Part shown: positions 1 to 7,109 of the stretch, in pieces
How positions within the stretch are numbered: position 1 is the first letter of the stretch
Layout of the letters: each line of letters starts with the position of its first letter
From: an uncultured Emergencia sp.
GTDB taxonomy: Bacteria; Bacillota; Clostridia; Peptostreptococcales; Anaerovoracaceae
Direction: 5' to 3'
Length of the DNA stretch: 15,647 nucleotides
Assembly (NCBI GenBank): GCA_937997955.1
Contig: CALLDR010000106.1
Span: 1 to 15,647 of the forward strand
The notes under the pieces: model-generated
Databases searched by the model: none
Told to the model about the DNA's origin: nothing
What the model saw: only the letters and a program-made list of their open reading frames with translations
Position numbers and translations under genes: made by a program

Positions 1-1994
1 CGCTTGCCCTGCAGGAAAGGCTTTACGGCACGGATCCGGGCTTCATAGATCTGACGGTGGTCCGCGATGATGTCCTCCGCTGTGTCCTCTTCACCAAAGA
101 AAGCGCCGACGCCCCGGAGCCACCGCTCTGTCTCGGCGAAGCCCACAGGAAACTGTTCTGGATAGAACCGGCAACCGTATTCCCTGGAAAAGAAATCCTC
201 CAGAAGCTTTCCCGTGTAGTCTTTGTAGGCCAGCAGGTTCAGAGAGGCGCTGCAGAAGTTCTTCAGCGCGTCAAAGGTGGTGTCGCACAGAAAACGGCAG
301 TTGACGCTGACGCCCATCTGGGTCAGATAGCCTTTGATGGTCTGAAAGTTGCTCTCCGTATTCTTGGCGATGACCTTTTCAAAGACGATGTTGACAACCT
401 TAGGAGACGGCCTGACAGCCGGGTCGATGACCTGCTTTGCCAGCTGAGTGTAGGCCATGAGCATGCCTTGGAGATAGTCTCCCGCCAGATTGCCGTCGGT
501 TTTGATGGTCACCACAGGCAGCTCCGGCGTGGAAAGGGCCTTGGCCTTGTCGATATCGTCGCCGATGATGCCGGAAGGGCAGGAACTGATGATGATGATG
601 GCTCTGGCGTCGGGCAGCCTGCGCCGGATCTCATCTACCGCGTCCAGCAGTTTCTCTGTGCCGCCGAAGACCATATCGCTTTCGGTCATGTCGGTGGATA
701 TGATGTTGGGCGCCAGAGCGGCCGGCAGCAAAGTGCCCCGCTCGAAGAGCCTGCGCCTGCCGGAAGAACTGATGCTCTGGTAGGACAGATACGTGCAGCT
801 CTTAGGGGAATGGGCCAGGATCACGGCGTCGCGGAGATGGATACTCATGTTCATAGCGCCGTTGAAGGCGCAGCCGTGAAGAGGCTCGTCCCGGATCACA
901 TTTTTGGAGAGATATCCCGCGTCGTAGGCGGCGGCTGAACTTCCGTCATCACTGGAATTGCGGGAATCGCATGAATCACAGGAAGTAAAGGAGTCGCGGG
1001 ATTCACGAGTTTCGCAAGGATCGCAGGAATCATGGGATTCGCAAGGATCACAGGATTCGCAGGACTCACAAAGATCACAGGATTCGCAAGGATCACTGGC
1101 CGCGCCGCCGGCACTGGCAAAACCGCCTTCGGATCGGGAAGGAGGAGGCGCCGTAAAACCTGAGGTCTTTTCTGCCGGGGAATCGCAACTGAAGATCAGT
1201 GCCTCCAGCTCTTCGTCCTCCAGAGGCTTTGCGGGGAACAGAGCCGGCCCTGCCAGAATTTTGGAAGCGGCTTCCGCGAAGATCCGGCCTACAGCCTGGC
1301 TGTCCTCCTCCGCGCGCAGTTCCGGGATCGTGCAGTTGTGCTTCTCCGCCCTGGCGAAGACGTCATCTCGGGGAATCCTGGCGAAGATGGGAAGACCTAC
1401 GGCCTGAGCGAAGGCGCTGACTCTGGCGTCCTCTCCTTTGACGCTGCGGCTGTTGTAGAGGATGCCCGCCACCCGGCGCTGGTCGTCATCGTAATTTTTG
1501 ATGCCGCGCAGAATGTTGTTGGCGGCGTACAGGGACATGTATTCTCCCGACGTGACCAAAAAGATGGTGTCCGCGTATTCGCGCCGGATAGGCACGGCAA
1601 AACCGCCGCAGACCACGTCTCCCAGGACATCGTAGAGAATGATGTCATAGTTTTCTTTGATATGGAATTTCTCTAAAAGCTCAAAAGCGGTGATGATGCC
1701 TCTGCCGGCGCAGCCGACACCCGGCTTCGGGCCGCCCGCTTCGATGCAGCCGATGCCACAGAAGCCGGTGAACAGCACGTCCTCCAGGCGGTAGTCCAGG
1801 GCAGGGGTGTCGCGGATATAGTCGAGGACTGTGGTGATGCGCCGGCCGCCCATGAGCAGTCTGGTGGAATCGTGCTTCGGGTCGCAGCCGATCTGCAGGA
1901 CGCGCTTGCCCTGCAGCGCCATGGCGGCGGACAGGTTGGCGCTCAGCGTGGACTTGCCGATACCGCCTTTTCCGTAGACAGCGATCTCTCTCAT
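1..1994 (-). CDS. NifH-type iron protein fused to nitrogenase component-1 (NifD/NifE-like) domain, 3' end off window
   Basis: One uninterrupted minus-strand frame of at least 664 codons, re-read base by base from the ATG at 1994; no stop is reached. Residues 1-260 are a full nitrogenase iron protein: P-loop GKGGIGKST (8-16), GCDPKHDSTR (36-45), and both 4Fe-4S cysteines, Cys95 in GVGCAGRG and Cys129 in DVVCGGF. Residues 301-348 are a cysteine-rich tripeptide repeat. From about 355 a component-1 domain begins, with three cysteines placed like P-cluster ligands: Cys375 (LHGCAFNGA), Cys400 (HSPKSC) and Cys472 (SCPSGIIGDD). Such pairs normally are separate proteins, the Fe protein delivering electrons with ATP hydrolysis. 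About 100 or more C-terminal residues should lie beyond the edge. The start overlaps the aminotransferase stop (ATGA), so it is translationally coupled. I see no clear FeMo-cofactor ligands in the visible part, so true N2 fixation is unlikely. The substrate is unknown; the family includes BchLNB, CfbCD, MarHDK and NifEN relatives. Confidence 0.9.
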   Translation of the reverse strand, partial: MREIAVYGKGGIGKSTLSANLSAAMALQGKRVLQIGCDPKHDSTRLLMGGRRITTVLDYIRDTPALDYRLEDVLFTGFCGIGCIEAGGPKPGVGCAGRGIITAFELLEKFHIKENYDIILYDVLGDVVCGGFAVPIRREYADTIFLVTSGEYMSLYAANNILRGIKNYDDDQRRVAGILYNSRSVKGEDARVSAFAQAVGLPIFARIPRDDVFARAEKHNCTIPELRAEEDSQAVGRIFAEAASKILAGPALFPAKPLEDEELEALIFSCDSPAEKTSGFTAPPPSRSEGGFASAGGAASDPCESCDLCESCESCDPCESHDSCDPCETRESRDSFTSCDSCDSRNSSDDGSSAAAYDAGYLSKNVIRDEPLHGCAFNGAMNMSIHLRDAVILAHSPKSCTYLSYQSISSSGRRRLFERGTLLPAALAPNIISTDMTESDMVFGGTEKLLDAVDEIRRRLPDARAIIIISSCPSGIIGDDIDKAKALSTPELPVVTIKTDGNLAGDYLQGMLMAYTQLAKQVIDPAVRPSPKVVNIVFEKVIAKNTESNFQTIKGYLTQMGVSVNCRFLCDTTFDALKNFCSASLNLLAYKDYTGKLLEDFFSREYGCRFYPEQFPVGFAETERWLRGVGAFFGEEDTAEDIIADHRQIYEARIRAVKPFLQGK
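951..1094 (-). repeat. Sixteen tandem 9-nt units coding (Asp/Glu)-(Ser/Pro)-Cys in the fusion linker
   Basis: Read on the minus strand, this stretch divides into 16 consecutive 9-nt units such as GAATCCTGT and GATCCTTGC. They encode tripeptides DPC, ESC, DLC, ESC, ESC, DPC, ESH, DSC, DPC, ETR, ESR, DSF, TSC, DSC, DSR, NSS (residues 301-348 of the fusion protein). Ten of the 16 third positions are cysteine (303, 306, 309, 312, 315, 318, 324, 327, 339, 342). The Arg variants (CGY) each differ from a Cys codon (TGY) by one transition. The array lies exactly between the iron-protein and component-1 domains. Confidence 0.9.
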
Positions 1995-3178
1995 TTTGAT
2001 GCCCGCAGCTTGTCAATGGCCGCTTTCATCCGTATCAGAGCTTCCCGGAGGTCTGCTTCAGCCGTGGCGTAGGACATGCGGATGCAGCCAGCGCCGCCCA
2101 GGCCGTACGCGTCGCCGGGCACGACGGCTACCTTGGCTTCATCCAGCAGATAGTCGGCGATCTCAAAGCTGTTCATGTCCGGCGCGTCTACCTTTGCCCA
2201 GGCGTAGAAGGCTCCCTGAGGCATGTGGCAGGTGACGCCGTCGATGGCGTTGAGTCCGTCGACAAAGAAATCCCGGCGGTGCCTGTAGCTTTTGATCATG
2301 GCCGCCACATCGTCTTCGCAGTCCATGGAAACCAGCGCCGCCTCCATGGCGAACTGGCTGACGCAGCTGATGGTATGCTGATGGAGGATCATGGTTTTGT
2401 TTATGATCTCGTGGGGCGCGCAAATGTAGCCCAGCCGCCATCCTGTCATGGCTGAGGACTTGGAAAAGCCGTTGATGGTGATGACCCTGTCTTTGATCCG
2501 GCCGATGGCAGCCAGGCTGGCCGTGCCGCTGTCAGCGTAGGTGATCTTCTCGTAGATCTCGTCGGCGATGAGCATCAGATCGTGATCCAGGGCGAAGTCC
2601 GCTACGATTTCGGCTTCCTCCTTTGACAGGACGCACCCGGTCGGATTGTTCGGGTAGTTGAGGATCAGAACGCGGGTGTTTTCGGACACATACTGGTCCA
2701 GGATTTCACGGCTGATGCGGTAGTTGTCCTCAAAGGAAAGCTCCACGCCTACCGGCACGCCGCCGCAGGCTGTGACCATAGGTCCGTAGGAGACCCAGGA
2801 CGGCTGCAGGATCATGACTTCCTCCCGCTTTCCCGGCGTGAGCAGGGTGAAGAGGGATTCATAGATGGCGTATTTACCGCCTGGGGCCATGAGGATGTTT
2901 TCCGCGTCGCAGTCGATGCCGTTTTCTTCTCTCAGCTTTCGGGCGATCCGCTCACGCAGCGGCAAGATGCCCTTTGGAGCGGCGTAATGGGTGTGGCCGT
3001 CGGCGATGCCGGCGATGCCGGTCATGGCAGCCTTTGATGGTGTATCAAAGTCAGGCTCCCCGGCAGCCAGGGAGATGATATCGATGCCTTCTTCTTTCAT
3101 GCGGCGGGCCTTGTCGCTGATGGCTACCGACGCCGAAGGGGGGATTGCAAGTAATGTTTCATTAAATCTGTATTCCAT
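1991..3178 (-). CDS. Class I PLP-dependent aminotransferase (aspartate aminotransferase-like)
   Basis: A 395-residue fold-type I aminotransferase of normal family length. It shows the PLP-lysine motif NGFSKSSAMTGWRLGY with Lys240, the PLP-contacting NYPNNPTG (174-181), the ADEIYE motif with Asp206, and a C-terminal CIRMSY segment carrying the arginine expected to bind the substrate alpha-carboxylate. It resembles the AspC/PatA-type branch, so an aspartate, aromatic or methionine-type amino donor is possible; the sequence alone does not decide. The start at 3178 is supported by GGAGGT upstream (3182-3187 on the plus strand as ACCTCC). The stop overlaps the ATG of the NifH/NifD fusion by ATGA, so the two are co-translated. 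The enzyme may act on a precursor or product of the fused reductase, which is inference from linkage. Confidence 0.93.
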   Translation of the reverse strand: MEYRFNETLLAIPPSASVAISDKARRMKEEGIDIISLAAGEPDFDTPSKAAMTGIAGIADGHTHYAAPKGILPLRERIARKLREENGIDCDAENILMAPGGKYAIYESLFTLLTPGKREEVMILQPSWVSYGPMVTACGGVPVGVELSFEDNYRISREILDQYVSENTRVLILNYPNNPTGCVLSKEEAEIVADFALDHDLMLIADEIYEKITYADSGTASLAAIGRIKDRVITINGFSKSSAMTGWRLGYICAPHEIINKTMILHQHTISCVSQFAMEAALVSMDCEDDVAAMIKSYRHRRDFFVDGLNAIDGVTCHMPQGAFYAWAKVDAPDMNSFEIADYLLDEAKVAVVPGDAYGLGGAGCIRMSYATAEADLREALIRMKAAIDKLRASK

Positions 3179-3208
3179 AGATTGACCTCCACATTTGTTC
3201 TAATTTCC

Positions 3209-3237
3209 AGTTTAAGGCCATTTGAAGCAGAAGTCAA
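3209..3237 (-). promoter_or_regulatory. Sigma-A-type promoter for the aminotransferase / Nif-like operon
   Basis: On the minus strand TTGACT (3232-3237) is followed after exactly 17 bases by TAAACT (3209-3214). Transcription would start near 3202, giving a leader of roughly 25 bases before the ATG at 3178. Confidence 0.65.
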
Positions 3238-3282
3238 ATAGAATTCTCGCTCTGTGTCGTGTACATTTTGATGGAAAAGCGG

Positions 3283-3310
3283 TATACTTTTTTCAGAAAG
3301 ACGAAAAAAG
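3283..3310 (+). promoter_or_regulatory. -10 element and 8-bp inverted repeat ahead of the XRE regulator gene
   Basis: TATACT at 3283-3288 is a good -10, but the -35 about 17 bases upstream (TGTACA, 3260-3265) is poor. CTTTTTTC (3287-3294) and GAAAAAAG (3303-3310) form a perfect 8-bp inverted repeat with an 8-base spacer just downstream, overlapping the likely start of transcription. This is a possible autoregulatory operator, but the arms are A/T runs, so chance is plausible. Confidence 0.35.
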
Positions 3311-3322
3311 TGAGGGCAAGAA

Positions 3323-3835
3323 ATGGACCAGAAAAAAATCGGACAGTTTTTAAAGGCGCTTCGCGTGGAACGGGGAATGACACAGGAACAGCTGGCAGAG
3401 GTCGTCGGGGTATCCAACCGCAGCATTTCGCGGTGGGAGAACGGCGTGAACCTGCCGGATTTTGATCTGCTCATAGTGATCGCCGGCTATTTCGGCGTGA
3501 GCATCGAGGAGCTCCTGGACGGAGAGCGGAAAGCCGCGCGGGATGAGAAGCCTGCCGACGAGACGTTGCTGAAGGTGGCGGACTACAACAGCCAGGAGAG
3601 CATGGCATTTTTTAAACGGGTCAGGTATATCTTTTGGGTGGATCTGGCCGCGTTCATCGTATATATGGTTCTCGATATACTGGAGCTTGCGGACAGTGGA
3701 ACCGGCGAAGCCGTGGCCAGCTTCGCCCTGGGGCTGGTCTTCGGCACCCTGATCGTGGGAACCCTGTACACCAGCAGGTACATGTCAAAGATCAGAGCCT
3801 TTAAGCGGCGGCTTCTGCGGCGGGACAGGGCCTGA
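3323..3835 (+). CDS. XRE-family (HTH_3) transcriptional regulator with C-terminal membrane segments
   Basis: A 170-residue protein. Residues 5-65 form a canonical HTH_3/Cro-type domain, with recognition region VVGVSNRSISRWENG and the downstream LIVIAGYFGVSIEELL helix. After a charged linker, two hydrophobic stretches (about 103-122 and 130-150) predict a membrane hairpin, and the C-terminus is strongly basic (KRRLLRRDRA). Membrane-anchored XRE proteins of this layout are common in Clostridia. The start at 3323 follows GTGAGGG (3310-3316). The gene is divergent from the aminotransferase/Nif-like operon across 144 bases, so it is the natural candidate to regulate that operon; this is inference from position only. 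Confidence 0.9.
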   Translation: MDQKKIGQFLKALRVERGMTQEQLAEVVGVSNRSISRWENGVNLPDFDLLIVIAGYFGVSIEELLDGERKAARDEKPADETLLKVADYNSQESMAFFKRVRYIFWVDLAAFIVYMVLDILELADSGTGEAVASFALGLVFGTLIVGTLYTSRYMSKIRAFKRRLLRRDRA

Positions 3836-3889
3836 GCCTTCTGCGGCAAATTTCCTTTCATCTTTCCTGTGTTTTCATGCAATTTACCA

Positions 3890-3918
3890 TGGAAAGCGCC
3901 GGTGTTTTGTGATAAAAT
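3890..3918 (+). promoter_or_regulatory. Candidate extended -10 promoter for the PurF-like gene
   Basis: TGATAAAAT (3910-3918) forms an extended -10 (TG, one base, TAAAAT). TGGAAA at 3890-3895 sits 17 bases upstream as a weak -35. This gives a leader of roughly 80 bases before the ATG at 4003. Confidence 0.4.
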
Positions 3919-4002
3919 GCTTAATATGATGTTGAACATTTTCAGCACATGAAGAAAAAAAATATCGTAAAACACGAACAATTCATAGGTAAGGAGAAGA
4001 TA

Positions 4003-5412
4003 ATGGGCGGTTTTTTTGGCGTAGCAGCGCAGCAGGACTGTGTATTTGATTTATTTTTCGGGATTGACTATCATTCCCATCTGGGAACACGCCGCGGCGG
4101 CATGGCCGTATACGGCAACGGGAAGTTCAACAGGGCGATTCACAATATTGAGAACGCGCCTTTCAGGACCAAGTTCGATAAAGACGTGAACCAGATGCAC
4201 GGGACTATGGGCATCGGCTGCATTTCTGATTATGAGCCGCAGCCTTTGATCATCCGTTCCCATCACGGCACATATGCTCTGACCACCGTGGGAAAGATCA
4301 ACAACAGCGACGCGCTGGTGCAGGGGCTCTTTGATACGGGCCATGCGCATTTCCTGGAGATGAGCGGCGGCGAGGTCAACGCTACCGAGCTGGTTGCTGC
4401 TTTGATCAATCAGAAAGAGAATATTATTGAGGGCATTCACTACGCGCTGGATTCTGTGGACGGTTCTCTGTCCGTCCTGGTGATGAACAAGGCGGGCATC
4501 TACGCGGCCAGAGATAAATATGGCAGGACGCCTATCGTGGTGGGTAAAAAGGAGGACGCCTTCTGCGTGTCCTTTGAGAACTTCGCGTATAAAAACCTGG
4601 GCTATAAGGATTACAAGGAGCTTGGTCCGGGAGAGATCGTCGTCATCAACGATAAGAACTGTGTGACACTGCTGAACCCTAACGAGGAGATGAAAATCTG
4701 CACCTTCCTCTGGGTTTACTACGGCTATCCTGCCAGCGCCTACGAGGGCCTGTCCGTGGAGAAGATGCGGAACATATGCGGGGCAAAGATGGCCCAAAGA
4801 GATGATGTAGAGGCGGATATCGTGGCGGGAGTACCGGATTCGGGCATCGCCCATGCGGTGGGATACGCCAACGAGTCGGGGATTCCGTTCTCAAGACCGT
4901 TCATCAAATATACGCCGACCTGGCCGCGGTCCTTTATGCCGACGATCCAGAGCAAAAGAGATCTGATCGCAAAGATGAAACTGCTGGCCGTCAACGATTT
5001 GATCGAGGATAAGACCATGATCCTCATCGACGATTCCATCGTCCGGGGAACGCAGCTGCGGGAAACGGTAGAGTTCCTGTATCAGTGCGGGGCAAAAGCT
5101 GTCCACGTCCGGCCGGCATGTCCGCCGCTGCTGTACGGCTGTAAATACCTGAACTTTTCACGCTCCACGTCGGAGATGGACCTGATCACCCGCCGCGTCA
5201 TCGCTCGGCTGGAAAACGGCGCTGTCACCGATCCGGAGCTGCTGAAGGAATACGCTGATCCGGAAAGTGAAAAGTACGAGAAGATGGTAGAGGAAATCTG
5301 CAAGGAGATGGGCTTTACCACTCTGCGGTTCAACCGCCTGGACGACATGCTGGACGCTACCGGCCTGCCGCACGACAGGCTCTGCACCTATTGCTGGGAC
5401 GGCAGAGAATAG
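4003..5412 (+). CDS. PurF-like amidophosphoribosyltransferase homologue lacking the catalytic cysteine
   Basis: A 469-residue protein with PurF architecture: an N-terminal Ntn-type glutaminase-like domain (1-230) and a C-terminal phosphoribosyltransferase domain. The PRPP loop ILIDDSIVRGT (340-350) is intact, and cysteines 233, 380, 461 and 464 match the four 4Fe-4S ligands of Bacillus-type PurF. PurF normally begins Met-Cys-Gly, with Cys as nucleophile; here it begins MGGFFG, Gly replacing Cys. The glutamine-site segment GHVRYST is replaced by GCISDYE and HNGN by TVGK. The glutaminase site therefore looks dead. It may use free ammonia, receive ammonia from a partner, or have another role. 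The start at 4003 is chosen over an upstream in-frame ATG at 3949 because AAGGAGA (3990-3996) lies at proper spacing and homology begins there. No other purine gene is adjacent. Confidence 0.88.
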   Translation: MGGFFGVAAQQDCVFDLFFGIDYHSHLGTRRGGMAVYGNGKFNRAIHNIENAPFRTKFDKDVNQMHGTMGIGCISDYEPQPLIIRSHHGTYALTTVGKINNSDALVQGLFDTGHAHFLEMSGGEVNATELVAALINQKENIIEGIHYALDSVDGSLSVLVMNKAGIYAARDKYGRTPIVVGKKEDAFCVSFENFAYKNLGYKDYKELGPGEIVVINDKNCVTLLNPNEEMKICTFLWVYYGYPASAYEGLSVEKMRNICGAKMAQRDDVEADIVAGVPDSGIAHAVGYANESGIPFSRPFIKYTPTWPRSFMPTIQSKRDLIAKMKLLAVNDLIEDKTMILIDDSIVRGTQLRETVEFLYQCGAKAVHVRPACPPLLYGCKYLNFSRSTSEMDLITRRVIARLENGAVTDPELLKEYADPESEKYEKMVEEICKEMGFTTLRFNRLDDMLDATGLPHDRLCTYCWDGRE

Positions 5413-5427
5413 GGGCGGCTCACATTC

Positions 5428-5476
5428 AACTGGCCCCGTCATCAGAATCGACATCTGATGGCAGGGGCCAGTTTTT
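5428..5476 (+). terminator. Rho-independent terminator of the PurF-like gene
   Basis: AACTGGCCCC (5428-5437) pairs perfectly with GGGGCCAGTT (5464-5473). The stem is extended inward by GTCATCAG/CTGATGGC with one G-U pair and one bulged A, around a 9-base loop. A T-run (5472-5476) follows on the plus strand only, so it should act on plus-strand transcripts. Confidence 0.9.
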
Positions 5477-5518
5477 ATCTATTCATGGCAGCCATCGCAC
5501 ATGGCATCACGCGCAGTA

Positions 5519-5827
5519 TTACAGCTCCGGCGGTTCAATCTCCCATCTGCAGGCTTCCATGTCTACACGGCCGTCGTCCAGAAACGTTACGCCCTCTGCG
5601 TCCAGGAGATCTCTGCCCAAATCCGGCAAAACGCCGCTGGCGATAGAGCCGTCGGCTTTGATCACCCGGTGCCATGGAAGCCCTTCCGGACAACGGCGCA
5701 TGGCCCAGCCCACCATGCGGGCAGAGCGCGGCCGGTCCAGCGCCCTGGCGATCTGCCCGTAGGATACGATCTTGCCATAGGGGATACGGGCCACGATACT
5801 GTAAACTTCTTCAAAAAAACCGTCCAT
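5519..5827 (-). CDS. Alkyltransferase-like protein (ATL, MGMT homologue with Trp for Cys)
   Basis: A 102-residue protein matching the DNA-binding domain of O6-alkylguanine-DNA alkyltransferases: EEVYSIVARIPYGKIVSYGQIA, then the helix-turn-helix SARMVGWAMRRCPEG and the active-site segment LPWHRVI. The methyl-accepting Cys of PCHRV is Trp, the hallmark of ATL proteins. These bind O6-alkylguanine lesions without removing them and, in studied cases, hand them to nucleotide excision repair. Length and absence of an N-terminal domain also fit ATL. I start it at 5827 rather than 5857 because AGAGGTG lies about 8 bases upstream and homology begins there. It is convergent with the PurF-like gene and divergent from the CAP-domain gene. 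Confidence 0.9.
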   Translation of the reverse strand: MDGFFEEVYSIVARIPYGKIVSYGQIARALDRPRSARMVGWAMRRCPEGLPWHRVIKADGSIASGVLPDLGRDLLDAEGVTFLDDGRVDMEACRWEIEPPEL

Positions 5828-5924
5828 ATTGAAAGCACCTCTTTTATTTCGTATCATCTATACAGTCCCATCAGTTTTGTACATGGATCTTATCATTAAC
5901 CTTATCATTTTTTTTGCGTGATTT

Positions 5925-5967
5925 CAATGAGATTTCACAGGACAATGAGATTTCTATATGTTATACT
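5925..5967 (+). promoter_or_regulatory. Extended -10 promoter with 12-bp direct repeats, upstream of CAP-domain gene
   Basis: TGTTATACT (5959-5967) is an extended -10 with only a weak -35 (AGGACA, 5939-5944, 17-base spacing). CAATGAGATTTC occurs perfectly twice, at 5925-5936 and 5943-5954, 18 bases start to start, flanking the -35. A second pair, CTTATCATT, lies at 5889-5897 and 5901-5909. A weak -35 flanked by repeats is typical of activator-dependent promoters. Confidence 0.5.
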
Positions 5968-6003
5968 GAAAACAGCAAACTATAGAAAGTCAGGTGATTA
6001 AAA

Positions 6004-7077
6004 ATGAGAAAGAATAATCGGATACTCCTTTTGATACTCTGTTTGACACTGGTCTTTTCCTTAGGCGGTGTGCAGACTGTATTCGCCGCCACTGAGACCG
6101 GCGGGAGCAGCGCGGCGGCGGAGACTGCAATTTCAGCGCCGTCCAGCGTCAAAGCCCTGTCCTCTGGAAAGACCACCATCAAGGTTTCCTGGAAAAAGGC
6201 GGCTGGAGCCGAGAAATATCAGGTTTATCGCTATTACAGCAAGACCAAGAGCTGGAAGCTGGCAAAGACGACTACAGCAACATCTGTTAAATTTACGGGT
6301 CTCGCAAAGAGCACTACGTATAAATACAAAGTCCGCGCCGTAGCCGGAGAAAAGAAGTCGGCTTTCAGCACCGTCGTTTCATCGAAGACCGGGGTGGTCA
6401 CGAAGATTTCGCTGAACACATCTAGCGAGACCATATACCGCGACCAGTCTTATCAGCTGAGAGCGACGGTAACGGCTAAAGCGCCGTCTAAGACGGTCAA
6501 ATGGACCAGCTCCAACACAAAGGTGGCAACGGTCAGCAGCTCTGGAAAAGTTACAGCAAAGGGAGCGGGAACGGCGACGATCACAGCGAAGGCTCACAAC
6601 GGTGCGGCCGCAACGTGCAAGATCACCATCGACAGCAGAACCTTTGCCGAATGTTATCAGCAGGAGATGCTGAGTCTGGTCAACGAATTTCGTGCTGAGA
6701 ACGGTGTCAAACCGCTGACCTACGCCGACTATATCCAGCCGGCAGCCGACCTCCGCGCCCTTGAAGCCTGGCAGAGACCGGATCTGGGACACAGCCGGTA
6801 CACGAAAACAGGATCCCTGGGCAGCTGCTTTACGGTATTCAGCGATCTGAACCTGAGCTTTACCTATCGCGGCGCCGGAGAAAATCTGGCATGGCGCACC
6901 AATTATATCAAAGATCCGAAGACCGCGGCTAAGACGTATTTCACCCAGTGGAAGAACTCACCGGGCCATCGCGCCAATATGCTTGACGCAAGATTCACCT
7001 CCATGGCGACAGCCTACGTTTACGATTCAAACACATCGTATTACGCAGGGGCTTCCGTGCAGCTCTTTTTGATGTAA
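6004..7077 (+). CDS. Secreted FN3-Big2-CAP (SCP/PR-1-like) domain protein
   Basis: A 357-residue exported protein. Residues 1-28 are a signal peptide (basic start, LLLILCLTLVFSLGG core, cleavage probably after VFA). Residues about 45-130 form a fibronectin type III domain (SSVKALSSGKTTIKVSWKKA... TTYKYKVRAVAG). Residues about 132-209 are a bacterial Ig-like Big2 domain (VKWTSSNTKVATVSSSGKV, GAGTATITAKA). Residues 217-357 are a CAP domain with VNEFRAENGVKPLTY, His263, GENLAW (Glu293) and SPGHRANML (His322), the residues forming the CAP cavity. There is no LPXTG or cell-wall anchor repeat, so it is probably released or held through its Ig-like domains. The start has GTCAGGTG upstream (5989-5996). 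A lipoprotein gene follows 32 bases on, probably in one transcript. The CAP function in Bacillota is mostly unproven. Confidence 0.92.
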   Translation: MRKNNRILLLILCLTLVFSLGGVQTVFAATETGGSSAAAETAISAPSSVKALSSGKTTIKVSWKKAAGAEKYQVYRYYSKTKSWKLAKTTTATSVKFTGLAKSTTYKYKVRAVAGEKKSAFSTVVSSKTGVVTKISLNTSSETIYRDQSYQLRATVTAKAPSKTVKWTSSNTKVATVSSSGKVTAKGAGTATITAKAHNGAAATCKITIDSRTFAECYQQEMLSLVNEFRAENGVKPLTYADYIQPAADLRALEAWQRPDLGHSRYTKTGSLGSCFTVFSDLNLSFTYRGAGENLAWRTNYIKDPKTAAKTYFTQWKNSPGHRANMLDARFTSMATAYVYDSNTSYYAGASVQLFLM

Positions 7078-7109
7078 AGACGCTGTGCTGATCTGCAGGG
7101 GCAATTGCC

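Noticed and set aside
57..938. Plus-strand ORF of 293 codons
   Set aside because: It is the antisense of the component-1 domain, which has recognisable motifs on the minus strand; the plus-strand product shows no family features.
958..1407. Plus-strand ORF rich in Ser-Gln repeats
   Set aside because: This is the other-strand reading of the 9-nt Cys-repeat array; a 9-nt periodic sequence stays open in several frames.
3949..4002. Upstream in-frame start of the PurF-like gene (18 extra residues)
   Set aside because: The upstream ATG lacks a ribosome site, whereas AAGGAGA precedes the ATG at 4003, where homology begins.
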